DNA of 38,113 nt, from assembly GCA_016178595.1 (NCBI GenBank), contig JACOSY010000032.1, forward strand, positions 1-38,113. Direction: 5' to 3'. The notes under the pieces are model-generated. The model saw only the letters and a list, made by a program, of their open reading frames with translations, was not told the origin of the DNA and did no database searches. This DNA comes from Ignavibacteria bacterium. GTDB taxonomy: Bacteria > Bacteroidota > Ignavibacteria > UBA10030 > SZUA-254. Below, piece after piece: positions 1-5,971 of this stretch (within the stretch, counting starts at the first letter, position 1; every line of letters begins with the position of its first letter). Position numbers and translations under genes: made by a program.

Positions 1-93
1 AAGGACATCCTTTACTCCTGCTCTGGTGAATGGAATGCTTCCCCGTGCAGGATATAGGGAATCTTCCAGCAATTTTCGTTTAGATTTTTCCAT
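1..93 (-). CDS. N-terminal fragment of an unknown protein (runs off the window)
   Basis: A minus-strand reading frame opens at 93 and stays open for 31 codons to the window edge. The ATG has a strong Shine-Dalgarno site, GGAGGT, eight bases upstream (complement of 102-107), which is the main reason to call it. The visible peptide begins MEKSKRKLLEDSLYPARGS and is rich in basic residues near its start, with no signal peptide. It is transcribed divergently from the Lys/Met-rich protein gene to the right. I do not recognise the family from 31 residues. Confidence 0.5.
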   Translation of the reverse strand, partial: MEKSKRKLLEDSLYPARGSIPFTRAGVKDVL

Positions 94-143
94 GAGGCAA
101 TACCTCCGTTTTATTTAGATTTTTAATGAGTCAATGCGATTCG

Positions 144-172
144 TTGACTTTCAGGCGCACGTTCTCTACATT
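144..172 (+). promoter_or_regulatory. Sigma-70-type promoter for the Lys/Met-rich protein gene
   Basis: TTGACT at 144-149 and TACATT at 167-172 are separated by exactly 17 bases. Transcription would begin near 179 and give a leader of about 53 bases before the ATG at 232. The match to the housekeeping consensus is good at both hexamers. This is a sequence reading, not a mapped start. Confidence 0.6.
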
Positions 173-231
173 TGTGCAAACAATTCACTTCACAAGTACT
201 ACTCACTGACTGATTTAGGAAGGGAAACACT

Positions 232-615
232 ATGAAGAAATTACTCGTAATACTCGCAGTCGTTGTAGCGTTTGTCGCTGCCCAAAGCCGTCTTGCGGCG
301 CAGGATAAGCCTGCAGAGAAGATGAAGAAGAAAGGCGAGATGATGCAGAAGAAAGGAGAGATGAAGGAAAAGAAGGGCGAGATGAAAGAAGCCGCCGGAG
401 AGAAAATGGAGAAGAAGGGTGAAATGATGGAGAAGAAGGGTGGGGACATGGGCAAGGAAGGAATGGAAAAGGCCGGCGAAAAGATGGAGCATAAGGGCAA
501 GGTCATGAAGCACAAGGGTGGCAAGATGTCGAAGAAGGGTGAGATGATGATGAAGAAGAAAGGCGAGAAGATGGAAAAGAAGGGCGAGGAGATAAAGAAA
601 GACGGCGGCAACTAA
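232..615 (+). CDS. Secreted low-complexity Lys/Met/Glu-rich repeat protein
   Basis: A 127-residue protein with a classical signal peptide (residues 1-24: KK, a hydrophobic core, then a probable cut after LAAQ). The mature part is almost entirely degenerate 6-8-residue repeats built on KKGEMM, with variants KMEKKGE and EHKGKVMKHKGG. Lys, Met, Glu and Gly dominate; there is no Cys and no aromatic residue in the mature part. It is strongly basic and probably extended or helical. Own promoter upstream and a strong terminator downstream make it monocistronic. Similar low-complexity pentapeptide-like secreted proteins are annotated only as hypothetical. Binding of polyanions or of soft metals through Met is possible, but nothing here proves it. 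Confidence 0.8.
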   Translation: MKKLLVILAVVVAFVAAQSRLAAQDKPAEKMKKKGEMMQKKGEMKEKKGEMKEAAGEKMEKKGEMMEKKGGDMGKEGMEKAGEKMEHKGKVMKHKGGKMSKKGEMMMKKKGEKMEKKGEEIKKDGGN

Positions 616-641
616 GCCGCGACGAAAATTTTCCATTACAG

Positions 642-677
642 AAGAAAGCGATGTTGACAGCATCGCTTTCTTTGTTT
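642..677 (+). terminator. Rho-independent terminator after the Lys/Met-rich gene
   Basis: A perfect 12-base stem (642-653 pairs with 661-672) closes a 7-base loop, TTGACAG, and is followed by a T-rich run. The loop is also the -35 hexamer of the next promoter. Confidence 0.85.
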
Positions 678-682
678 ATATT
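654..682 (+). promoter_or_regulatory. Promoter for the molybdoenzyme operon, nested in the terminator
   Basis: TTGACA at 654-659 lies exactly in the loop of the upstream terminator hairpin. After a 17-base spacer made of the hairpin's right arm and T run comes TATATT at 677-682. Transcription should start near 689, about 17 bases before the ATG at 706. The -35 is a perfect consensus match. Confidence 0.7.
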
Positions 683-705
683 GGCTCATTAGGAAAAAGA
701 ATGCT

Positions 706-1425
706 ATGGGTCTCTCCACGCCGAATTCCAGGTTCTTATCGAAACGCAGAAAAATTCTTCAGCTTGCACCGCTTGCACTCCTTGCTGGATGTGATTACTC
801 TGCAGGCGGCCGCACGACATCATTTCTTCGGACCTTCCAGCAATTCAATGATTGGGTTCAGTCGAAAGTCTTTGATCCAAATAAACTTGCACCCGAGTAC
901 TCCGACAACGACCTGACGCCGGAGGATGGCTTCCGCATCAACGGGTACGACACTGACCGGCCAGATATCGACATCGAGAAGTGGACGCTCACAGTTCAGG
1001 GACACGTGCAAAAACCCGGCGAGTACACGCTTCAACAAATCACGTCTCTGCCCAAGCGTGTGATGAACACGCGACATTGCTGCGTGGAAGGGTGGAGTAT
1101 GATTCCAAAGTGGGGTGGAACGTCTCTTCGAAACCTTCTTGAGCTTGCCGGCGCTGATATCACCGCGAAGTATGTTGCCGTCGAGTGCGGCGACGATTAC
1201 AACACGTCGTTCGATATGACGAGTGTTCTTCACCCGCAGTCGATCCTTTGTTATGAAGCATATAATAAACCCCTCGTGCTTGAACACGGCGCACCTGTTC
1301 GCATCGTTATGCCGACGAAGCTCGGCTACAAGAGCGCAAAATGGATTCATACCCTCACGGTGACAAATGAAAAACCCGGAGGATACTGGGAAGATCAAGG
1401 ATATGATTGGTTCGCTGGATTGTGA
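706..1425 (+). CDS. Exported sulfite-oxidase-fold molybdopterin oxidoreductase (YedY/MsrP-like)
   Basis: 239 residues of the oxidoreductase molybdopterin-binding domain family (PF00174). The N-terminus carries paired arginines (SKRRKILQL, residues 12-20) and a lipobox-like LLAGC ending at Cys29, so it is probably a Tat-exported and possibly lipid-anchored periplasmic protein. The cofactor-binding segment RHCCVEGWS (residues 123-131) holds the expected molybdenum-ligating cysteine, C126 in the CVEGWS context. The C-terminal segment KLGYKSAKWIHTLTV is typical of the family. I chose ATG 706 because AGGAAAAAGA lies just upstream and it gives the signal sequence in frame. It heads an operon with a lipoprotein and a cytochrome b, which could supply or accept electrons much as MsrQ does for MsrP. 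The substrate is unknown. Confidence 0.9.
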   Translation: MGLSTPNSRFLSKRRKILQLAPLALLAGCDYSAGGRTTSFLRTFQQFNDWVQSKVFDPNKLAPEYSDNDLTPEDGFRINGYDTDRPDIDIEKWTLTVQGHVQKPGEYTLQQITSLPKRVMNTRHCCVEGWSMIPKWGGTSLRNLLELAGADITAKYVAVECGDDYNTSFDMTSVLHPQSILCYEAYNKPLVLEHGAPVRIVMPTKLGYKSAKWIHTLTVTNEKPGGYWEDQGYDWFAGL

Positions 1426-1428
1426 GCG

Positions 1429-1653
1429 ATGAGAGTTGCCTGTGCTATACTGATCATTAGTTTCATGATTGCAAGCCTTGCTGGCTGTGCACGCCGCGGA
1501 GATTGCGTGCTTGTTGTTGAGAAAACGAAAAGCTACCACACCGACAATTGTGCGCGGATTCACATGGCGCACGCCGCGTGGATGACGCGAGATGAGGCAC
1601 GGGCACGAGATTGCAAGCCTTGTCCGGGCTGCAAACCGGATAGGGGATTATAA
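1429..1653 (+). CDS. Small Cys/His-rich lipoprotein, putative metal-binding
   Basis: 74 residues. Residues 1-20 are a lipoprotein signal ending in the lipobox SLAGC (Cys20). The mature part has the spaced motif Y-H37-x3-C41-x3-H45 followed by DEARARDCKPCPGCKP with C62, C65 and C68. This resembles the short YHxxxC...PCxxC metal-binding modules found on Ada-type and nuclease-associated domains. It starts four bases after the molybdoenzyme stop and ends one base before the cytochrome b start, so it is translated in the same unit. A role as a zinc or haem-handling accessory of the redox pair is an inference from position. Confidence 0.75.
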   Translation: MRVACAILIISFMIASLAGCARRGDCVLVVEKTKSYHTDNCARIHMAHAAWMTRDEARARDCKPCPGCKPDRGL

Positions 1654-1654
1654 C

Positions 1655-2281
1655 ATGACGACGAATCGAGAATATCATCATCCGCTTATCGTTCGGCTCA
1701 CGCACTGGTTGAACTTCATAGCACTCGGCATTATGGTACTGAGCGGCCTGCGCATTTACAACGCTGCACCAATCTGGGATTTCAGGATTCCATCAGCCTT
1801 CACTTTTGGCGGCTGGCTTGCGGGTGCACGCCAGTGGCACTTCTTCGCCATGTGGCTCTTCGCTCTGAATGGTGCTCTATGGGTAGTGTACAATCTTGTC
1901 AGCAAGCACGGAAGGATGACGACGCTCTTCTCACGAAAAGATTCATCCGGCATTCTCCCGATGCTTCAATACTATCTTCGCATCCGGAAAGAACATCCGC
2001 CGGTGAAGAAGTACAACTCCCTCCAGAAGCTCGCCTACACCACGATACCGCTTGCGGCTGTCGGCGCGATACTGAGCGGCATGGCAATTTACTGGCCGGT
2101 GCAGTTCGGGTGGATCACGAAACTCTTCGGCAACTATGATACCGCACGCATCTGGCATTTCGTTTTCATGGCGTTGCTCGTGCTCTTCTTCGTCGGCCAC
2201 ATCGGCATGGTCGTTCTTGCGGGCTGGGGCAATTTTTTTTCGATGATTACGGGATGGAAAAGAGTGAAAACAGATTCATGA
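1655..2281 (+). CDS. Membrane-bound b-type cytochrome (cytochrome b561/thiosulfate reductase type)
   Basis: 208 residues with four to five predicted membrane helices. It opens HHPLIVRLTHWLNFIALGIMVLSG, the typical first haem-binding helix of PF01292 (Ni-hydrogenase/thiosulfate-reductase cytochrome b), with further histidines in WHFFAMWLFALNG and IWHFVFMALL that can serve as haem ligands. ATG 1655 is chosen over upstream starts because it is one base after the preceding stop, has AGGGGA before it, and gives the family-typical short N-terminus. It is the likely quinol-side electron partner of the exported molybdoenzyme. Its stop codon lies inside a 7-base repeat array. Confidence 0.88.
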   Translation: MTTNREYHHPLIVRLTHWLNFIALGIMVLSGLRIYNAAPIWDFRIPSAFTFGGWLAGARQWHFFAMWLFALNGALWVVYNLVSKHGRMTTLFSRKDSSGILPMLQYYLRIRKEHPPVKKYNSLQKLAYTTIPLAAVGAILSGMAIYWPVQFGWITKLFGNYDTARIWHFVFMALLVLFFVGHIGMVVLAGWGNFFSMITGWKRVKTDS

Positions 2282-2331
2282 TACACGATTCGGGAAGCAC
2301 GATGGTTCCGTATTCATGATTCTTGAATCCA
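2273..2331 (+). repeat. Degenerate GATTCAY heptamer array over the cytochrome b stop codon
   Basis: Seven near-copies in 7-base phase: GATTCAT, GATACAC, GATTCGG, GAAGCAC, GATGGTT, then after a short shift TATTCAT, GATTCTT and GAATCCA. The cytochrome stop codon (2279-2281) is inside the array, which then fills most of the gap to moaA. The same unit recurs inside the moaC-mogA gene at 4503-4530. Confidence 0.6.
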
Positions 2332-2371
2332 TACCCTTGCATCTCATCCCATTCCTTTTTACGTTAATCAT

Positions 2372-3379
2372 GTGAACGGTTCTCCTCCTCATATTCTCCG
2401 CGATTCCTTCGGCAGGATTGTCAATAACCTTCGCATCTCGGTTACGGACAGGTGCAACTTCCGCTGTCGCTATTGCATGCCGGAAGAGGGGATGGTCTGG
2501 ATGAACAAGCGCGAGCTGCTCACGTTTGAAGAAATTGCCCGCCTTGTTTCCCTCTTCGCAACACTTGGTGTGACAAAGATTCGCCTGACGGGCGGCGAGC
2601 CGTTGATGCGCAAAGAGCTTTACATTCTTATCGAGCAGCTGCACTGTATCTCCGGTATCCGCGATATTGCGCTCACGACGAACGGCTACTTCCTTGCCGA
2701 ACAGGCAAAGGTGCTTGTGCGAGCAGGTCTCAATCGCATCAACGTGAGCATGGACTCGCTCAACCCGCAGACATTTTCCACGATGGTTAGAAGGGACTAT
2801 CTCCACAAAGTCTGGGAAGGGCTGGATGCTGTGGAGAAACTTCCCATTCGTCCGATCAAGGTAAACGTTGTCCTCATTCGCGGCATCAACGATCATGAGA
2901 TCGAAGAATTTGCGCGGCTTGTACGCACGAAACCATTTGTGGTTCGGTTCATCGAATTCATGCCCATCGGTTCCGACGATGGATGGTCGATGGAGAAAGT
3001 CGTTCCGACTCGTGAAATTATAGAGCGCATCAATGCGATGGGCGATTCGAAGCTTGTTCCGGTTGAGTATCATGGCGATCAACCCGCCGACCGATATACG
3101 TTTGACGATGGAGCAGGAGAAATTGGCTTCATCAGTTCCGTGAGCGAGCCATTCTGTTCGTCGTGCAACCGTGTGCGCATCACCTCCGATGGCAAACTGC
3201 GCACGTGCCTTTTCTCTCTCCATGAAACCGACCTCAAGTCGATGCTGCGCGGCGGCGTGAATGACGATGAAATCAAGCAGACAATCATCGATGCTGTTTG
3301 GAAAAAAGAGGAAGGACACCTCATCAACCGCCCCGGCTTCGTGCGACCGGAGAGGACAATGAGCCAGATAGGAGGATAA
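2372..3379 (+). CDS. moaA: GTP 3',8-cyclase MoaA (molybdenum cofactor step 1)
   Basis: A 335-residue radical-SAM enzyme that, with MoaC, converts GTP into cyclic pyranopterin monophosphate in the cytoplasm. The N-terminal cluster motif TDRCNFRCRYCMP has C28, C32 and C35; the SAM-binding LTGGEP follows. The second cluster ligands are in PFCSSCNRVR (C262, C265) and RTCLFS (about C279). The protein ends in GG-type residues (SQIGG) as full-length MoaA does. The start is GTG 2372, two bases inside an overlapping ATG that runs straight into TGA; no Shine-Dalgarno site is visible. Family-typical LRDSFGRIVNNLRISVTDRC follows directly, so no longer start is needed. Confidence 0.96.
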   Translation: MNGSPPHILRDSFGRIVNNLRISVTDRCNFRCRYCMPEEGMVWMNKRELLTFEEIARLVSLFATLGVTKIRLTGGEPLMRKELYILIEQLHCISGIRDIALTTNGYFLAEQAKVLVRAGLNRINVSMDSLNPQTFSTMVRRDYLHKVWEGLDAVEKLPIRPIKVNVVLIRGINDHEIEEFARLVRTKPFVVRFIEFMPIGSDDGWSMEKVVPTREIIERINAMGDSKLVPVEYHGDQPADRYTFDDGAGEIGFISSVSEPFCSSCNRVRITSDGKLRTCLFSLHETDLKSMLRGGVNDDEIKQTIIDAVWKKEEGHLINRPGFVRPERTMSQIGG

Positions 3380-3409
3380 GGATGCCAATTGCACCCAGGT
3401 GTTTTACGC

Positions 3410-3433
3410 TACGATTAACAACTCTTAATCGTA
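3410..3433. promoter_or_regulatory. Perfect inverted repeat between moaA and the next gene
   Basis: TACGATTAA (3410-3418) and TTAATCGTA (3425-3433) are perfect inverted copies around the 6-base spacer CAACTC. No T run follows on either strand, so it is not a standard intrinsic terminator; an operator or mRNA hairpin is as likely. Confidence 0.45.
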
Positions 3434-3513
3434 CAAGGTTAAACTTTCGGCGTATCTCCATTGTCTACTGTTCAGAATAAATAACGACATCCAACAACAG
3501 CGGAGAAACGATA

Positions 3514-3837
3514 ATGAAAACAGCAGCAATCCTCGCAATCATTCTGATGCTCACCTTCGCCGGAAGCGTCTTTGCGCAAACGCAGACGCCGCAGGTCGAT
3601 GCGCGCGAAAAGAACCAGCAGGAACGCATCAAAGAAGGCGTCAAGAGTGGTGAGCTTACCGGCGGGGAAACCCGCAGACTCGAGGCCGAGCAGGGGAAGA
3701 TCAAAGCCGACGAGATGAACGCGAAGGCCGACGGCAAAGTGACACCCGCAGAACGCCGTCACATCAAGCGTGAACAGAATCGCGCCAGCCGTCATATCTA
3801 TAAGAAGAAGCACAACGCACGCGAACGCGGCAACTGA
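3514..3837 (+). CDS. Small periplasmic charged protein, function unknown
   Basis: 107 residues. Residues 1-21 are a clear signal peptide (MKTAAILAIILMLTFAGSVFA, cut before QTQ). The mature part is helical and highly charged, with two related halves: SGELTGGETRRLEAEQGKI and DGKVTPAERRHIKREQNRA. The pattern xGxVTxxExxxLxxEQxxI is shared with secreted hypothetical proteins found in Proteobacteria and Bacteroidota, and the DGKVTPAE segment loosely resembles an EF-hand loop. The gene lies between moaA and moaC-mogA but ends at its own terminator, so it need not be part of cofactor synthesis. Confidence 0.8.
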   Translation: MKTAAILAIILMLTFAGSVFAQTQTPQVDAREKNQQERIKEGVKSGELTGGETRRLEAEQGKIKADEMNAKADGKVTPAERRHIKREQNRASRHIYKKKHNARERGN

Positions 3838-3869
3838 CAAAACTGTTCACCAACGCATCGTGATCAATG

Positions 3870-3899
3870 AACCGCACACTTCGTGCGGTTTGTTGTTTT
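3870..3899 (+). terminator. Rho-independent terminator after the small periplasmic protein
   Basis: AACCGCAC (3870-3877) pairs perfectly with GTGCGGTT (3883-3890) around the loop ACTTC, followed by TGTTGTTTT. Confidence 0.85.
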
Positions 3900-3920
3900 A
3901 TAGAGGATGCTTCGCGCAAG

Positions 3921-3949
3921 TTGATTTTTGCATCCCGCCGTCGTACTTT
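3921..3949 (+). promoter_or_regulatory. Candidate promoter for moaC-mogA, near-leaderless transcript
   Basis: TTGATT (3921-3926), 17 bases, TACTTT (3944-3949). The predicted start near 3956 is only about two bases before the ATG at 3958, which fits the absence of any Shine-Dalgarno site there. The -10 match is weak. Confidence 0.4.
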
Positions 3950-3957
3950 ACAGCATC

Positions 3958-4881
3958 ATGAATTCCTACGCAACGCGAGACGTCTCGACCAAGTCCAACA
4001 CGCTCCGCACTGCCAAAGCCATTGCCGTTCTGAGGGTTTTGCCAGTGACACTCGAAGCAATCCGGACCGGCAATGTCCCTAAAGCCGATCCTATCGGCGT
4101 TGCAAAAGTTGCCGGCATTCAATCGGCAAAGAACACGAGCCTGCTGATCCCGTATTGCCACCAGGTGCCGCTCGATTTCATCGGTGTTGATATCGAGCTT
4201 GGCGCTGATGCGATAACCGTTACGACTACCGTGAAAGCAATCTGGAAGACCGGCGTCGAGATGGAAGCGCTTGTTGCGGCATCCACAAGCGCACTGGCGC
4301 TCTATGATATGCTGAAGATTATCGATAGCGGTATGGAGATCGTTTCCGTTCGATTGGTGGAGAAAAAAGGAGGCAAGTCTTCCATCAAAGAATCCGGAGA
4401 AGGGCTTACTGCCGCAGTGTTGGTGTTGAGTGATTCGGTCAGCGGCGGACGAACGGAAGACCAATCCGGAAAAGTGTTGGTAGAAAAATTGAAGGCGTTG
4501 AGGATTCATGTTTCACGATTCAAGATTCTCCCGGACGATTGTGGAACGATCGAGAAAGAGTTGAAAAACCTGGCTGACAACGAGAAAGTCGATCTTATCG
4601 TGACGACCGGTGGGACAGGTATCAGCCCACGCGATGTAACGCCGGAAGCGACGCTCACAGTCATTGAACGGCGGCTTGAAGGAGTCGAAGAGACGCTGAG
4701 AAATTTTGGACAGAACCGGCTTCCGACGGCAATGCTTTCTCGCGTCGTCGTCGGCATCCGCGGCAAGTCGCTCATCGTGAATCTCCCCGGCTCAAAAGGC
4801 GGAGTGGAGGATGGCATGAACGCGATCTTTCCCTCCATTCTCCATACGTTTAGGATGATGAAGGGGGAAGGGCATGACTGA
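3958..4881 (+). CDS. moaCB: Bifunctional MoaC-MogA/MoaB fusion (molybdenum cofactor synthesis)
   Basis: 307 residues in two domains. Residues 1-150 are cyclic pyranopterin monophosphate synthase (MoaC): VPKADP, NTSLLIPYCHQVPL, TGVEMEALVAASTSALALYDMLK with the catalytic Asp-Met-x-Lys region, and KKGGKSS at the domain end. Residues about 155-307 are molybdopterin adenylyltransferase (MogA/MoaB): AAVLVLSDSVSGG, TTGGTGISPRDVTPEAT and the NLPGSKGGVEDGM nucleotide/pterin-binding segment. So one polypeptide covers an early and a late step of the pathway. Such MoaC-MoaB fusions are known in several phyla. ATG 3958 fits the MoaC N-terminus; longer starts read back toward the terminator. Codons for residues RIHVSRFKIL consist of four GATTCAY repeat units. 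The stop codon abuts an AGGTNNN array. Confidence 0.94.
   Translation: MNSYATRDVSTKSNTLRTAKAIAVLRVLPVTLEAIRTGNVPKADPIGVAKVAGIQSAKNTSLLIPYCHQVPLDFIGVDIELGADAITVTTTVKAIWKTGVEMEALVAASTSALALYDMLKIIDSGMEIVSVRLVEKKGGKSSIKESGEGLTAAVLVLSDSVSGGRTEDQSGKVLVEKLKALRIHVSRFKILPDDCGTIEKELKNLADNEKVDLIVTTGGTGISPRDVTPEATLTVIERRLEGVEETLRNFGQNRLPTAMLSRVVVGIRGKSLIVNLPGSKGGVEDGMNAIFPSILHTFRMMKGEGHD
4503..4530 (+). repeat. GATTCAY heptamer array inside the MogA-domain coding sequence
   Basis: Four in-phase units, GATTCAT, GTTTCAC, GATTCAA and GATTCTC, lie in the moaC-mogA reading frame and encode IHVSRFKIL. The same unit forms the array at 2273-2331. The protein stays family-like in length here. Confidence 0.5.
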
Positions 4882-4911
4882 GGTTTTAGGTAAAAGGTTA
4901 TAGGTGTTAGG
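4881..4911 (+). repeat. Left AGGTNNN array, inverted repeat partner of 5281-5311
   Basis: Four 7-base units AGGTTTT, AGGTAAA, AGGTTAT, AGGTGTT and the start of a fifth, AGGTGGG. The first base is the last base of the moaC-mogA stop codon, and the GTG start of the four-helix-bundle gene is in the fifth unit. Against the reverse complement of 5281-5311 it matches at 26 of 31 positions. Confidence 0.75.
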
Positions 4912-5285
4912 TGGGAAACGAAATCAAGAGCTTCGAAGACTTGGAAGTGTACAAGAAGCTCGTTCACCTACATTTAGAAGTGAACGACTTGACCCTCAAG
5001 TTTCCGAAACATGAGATGTATGAGCTTGGCTCACAGCTGCGTCGGTCTTCAAATTCAATTCCCGCAAATATCGCCGCAGGCCGGAACAATAAGCACGTTG
5101 CTATATATCTTGAAGGAATTAACAGAGCGTTTGGCGAATTGCAAGAGACGAGACATCATCTTTTTGTTGCATTCAAGAAAGGTTATCTCGAGAAGCAGGT
5201 ATACGAAGACTGCAAAGATCGATACGAGGAATGTGGTAGAATGCTCAGGGGTTTACAGCAATCGCTTCAAAAGTTTAAAGCCTAA
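4911..5285 (+). CDS. Four-helix-bundle protein (23S rRNA intervening-sequence / S23 family)
   Basis: 124 residues of the TIGR02436/PF05635 four-helix-bundle family, which includes proteins encoded in 23S rRNA intervening sequences and resembles the RNA-binding Avd accessory protein of diversity-generating retroelements. Hallmarks: SFEDLEVYKKLVHLHLEV near the start, FPKHEMYELGSQLRRSSNSIPANIAAG in the middle, and helical GELQETRHHLFVAFKKGYL later. The start is a GTG at 4911 inside the left array; the stop TAA (5283-5285) is inside the right array. The gene sits in an operon of molybdenum genes to which it is functionally unrelated, and its two flanks are inverted repeats of each other, so it looks like a small inserted element. 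The biochemical role is unknown. Confidence 0.9.
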   Translation: MGNEIKSFEDLEVYKKLVHLHLEVNDLTLKFPKHEMYELGSQLRRSSNSIPANIAAGRNNKHVAIYLEGINRAFGELQETRHHLFVAFKKGYLEKQVYEDCKDRYEECGRMLRGLQQSLQKFKA

Positions 5286-5311
5286 CACCCATCACCTTTC
5301 ACCTATGACCT
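5281..5311 (-). repeat. Right AGGTNNN array, inverted partner of 4881-4911
   Basis: Read on the minus strand, units AGGTCAT, AGGTGAA, AGGTGAT, GGGTGTT and AGG. It contains the stop codon of the four-helix-bundle gene at one end and the ATG (5305) of the next gene at the other. In RNA the two arrays would form a stem of about 31 base pairs with five mismatched positions enclosing the whole open reading frame. Confidence 0.75.
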
Positions 5312-5910
5312 TACTCGATAAGAAACGCTTCGTCCCCGGCATCAACTCTTTCGGAAAAGAAAAAACCCCTCCCGGCCAGGTTGCGACAGTCAAGTTTCCC
5401 GTCCTCACCTACGGCGCGACGCCGGAGATTGACACAAAAGATTGGAGCTTCAAAGTCTGGGGAGAAGTTGAAGAGGAAAAACAGTGGACGTGGGACGACT
5501 TCATGAAGCTCCCGCAAACAACAATCCGTGCCGACTTCCATTGCGTTACACATTGGAGCCGCTTCGATGACTATTGGACCGGCGTTCTCTTCAAAGACCT
5601 TGTCAAGTTTATCAGGATAAAGCCCACGGCAAAATTCGTCATGCAACATGCGTATGGCGGATACACGACGAACAACGCCATCGACGTCATGCTCAATGAA
5701 GACGTCATCCTTGTGCATACCTTCAATGGCGCACCGCTTCCACGTGCGCATGGCGGGCCGATGCGCGTCTTCACGCCGCGCCGCTACGCGTGGAAAGGTG
5801 CGAAGTGGGTGAACGGCTTGGAATTCATGACGAAGGATCGTGCGGGTTTTTGGGAAATGAACGGATACGATACGCCTGCCGATCCGTGGAAGGAAGAGCG
5901 GTACGGGTAG
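5305..5910 (+). CDS. Cytoplasmic sulfite-oxidase-fold molybdopterin oxidoreductase
   Basis: 201 residues, PF00174 family, without a signal peptide. The molybdenum-ligating cysteine is C80 in RADFHCVTHWS; YGGYTTNNAIDVML, HGGPMRVFTPRRYAWKGAKWVNGLEF and the C-terminal WEMNGYDTPADPWKEERY are characteristic of the short YedY-like group. ATG 5305 lies within the right AGGTNNN array; a longer in-frame extension would run back through the four-helix-bundle gene and is implausible. It is a paralogue in fold, not a close copy, of the exported enzyme at 706. Its substrate and redox partner are unknown. It would share transcription with moaC-mogA if the array element is read through. Confidence 0.9.
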   Translation: MTLLDKKRFVPGINSFGKEKTPPGQVATVKFPVLTYGATPEIDTKDWSFKVWGEVEEEKQWTWDDFMKLPQTTIRADFHCVTHWSRFDDYWTGVLFKDLVKFIRIKPTAKFVMQHAYGGYTTNNAIDVMLNEDVILVHTFNGAPLPRAHGGPMRVFTPRRYAWKGAKWVNGLEFMTKDRAGFWEMNGYDTPADPWKEERYG

Positions 5911-5971
5911 CCGTAGTAGATGTACGATGAAAACAAACTGACAAGAATTTTTCATAACCAAAAGGTGTTCT

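Noticed and set aside
123-663. Long minus-strand frames rich in Phe/Ser/Pro or Leu/His opposite the Lys/Met-rich gene
   Set aside because: They are complements of a purine-rich repeat tract; the plus strand has a signal peptide, promoter and terminator.
2276-3394. 372-codon minus-strand frame opposite moaA
   Set aside because: Exact antisense shadow of a clear radical-SAM gene with all cluster cysteines; no family resemblance.
5011-5304. N-terminal extension of the cytoplasmic molybdoenzyme through the four-helix-bundle gene
   Set aside because: The extension is an out-of-frame reading of a recognisable gene; the family N-terminus fits ATG 5305.
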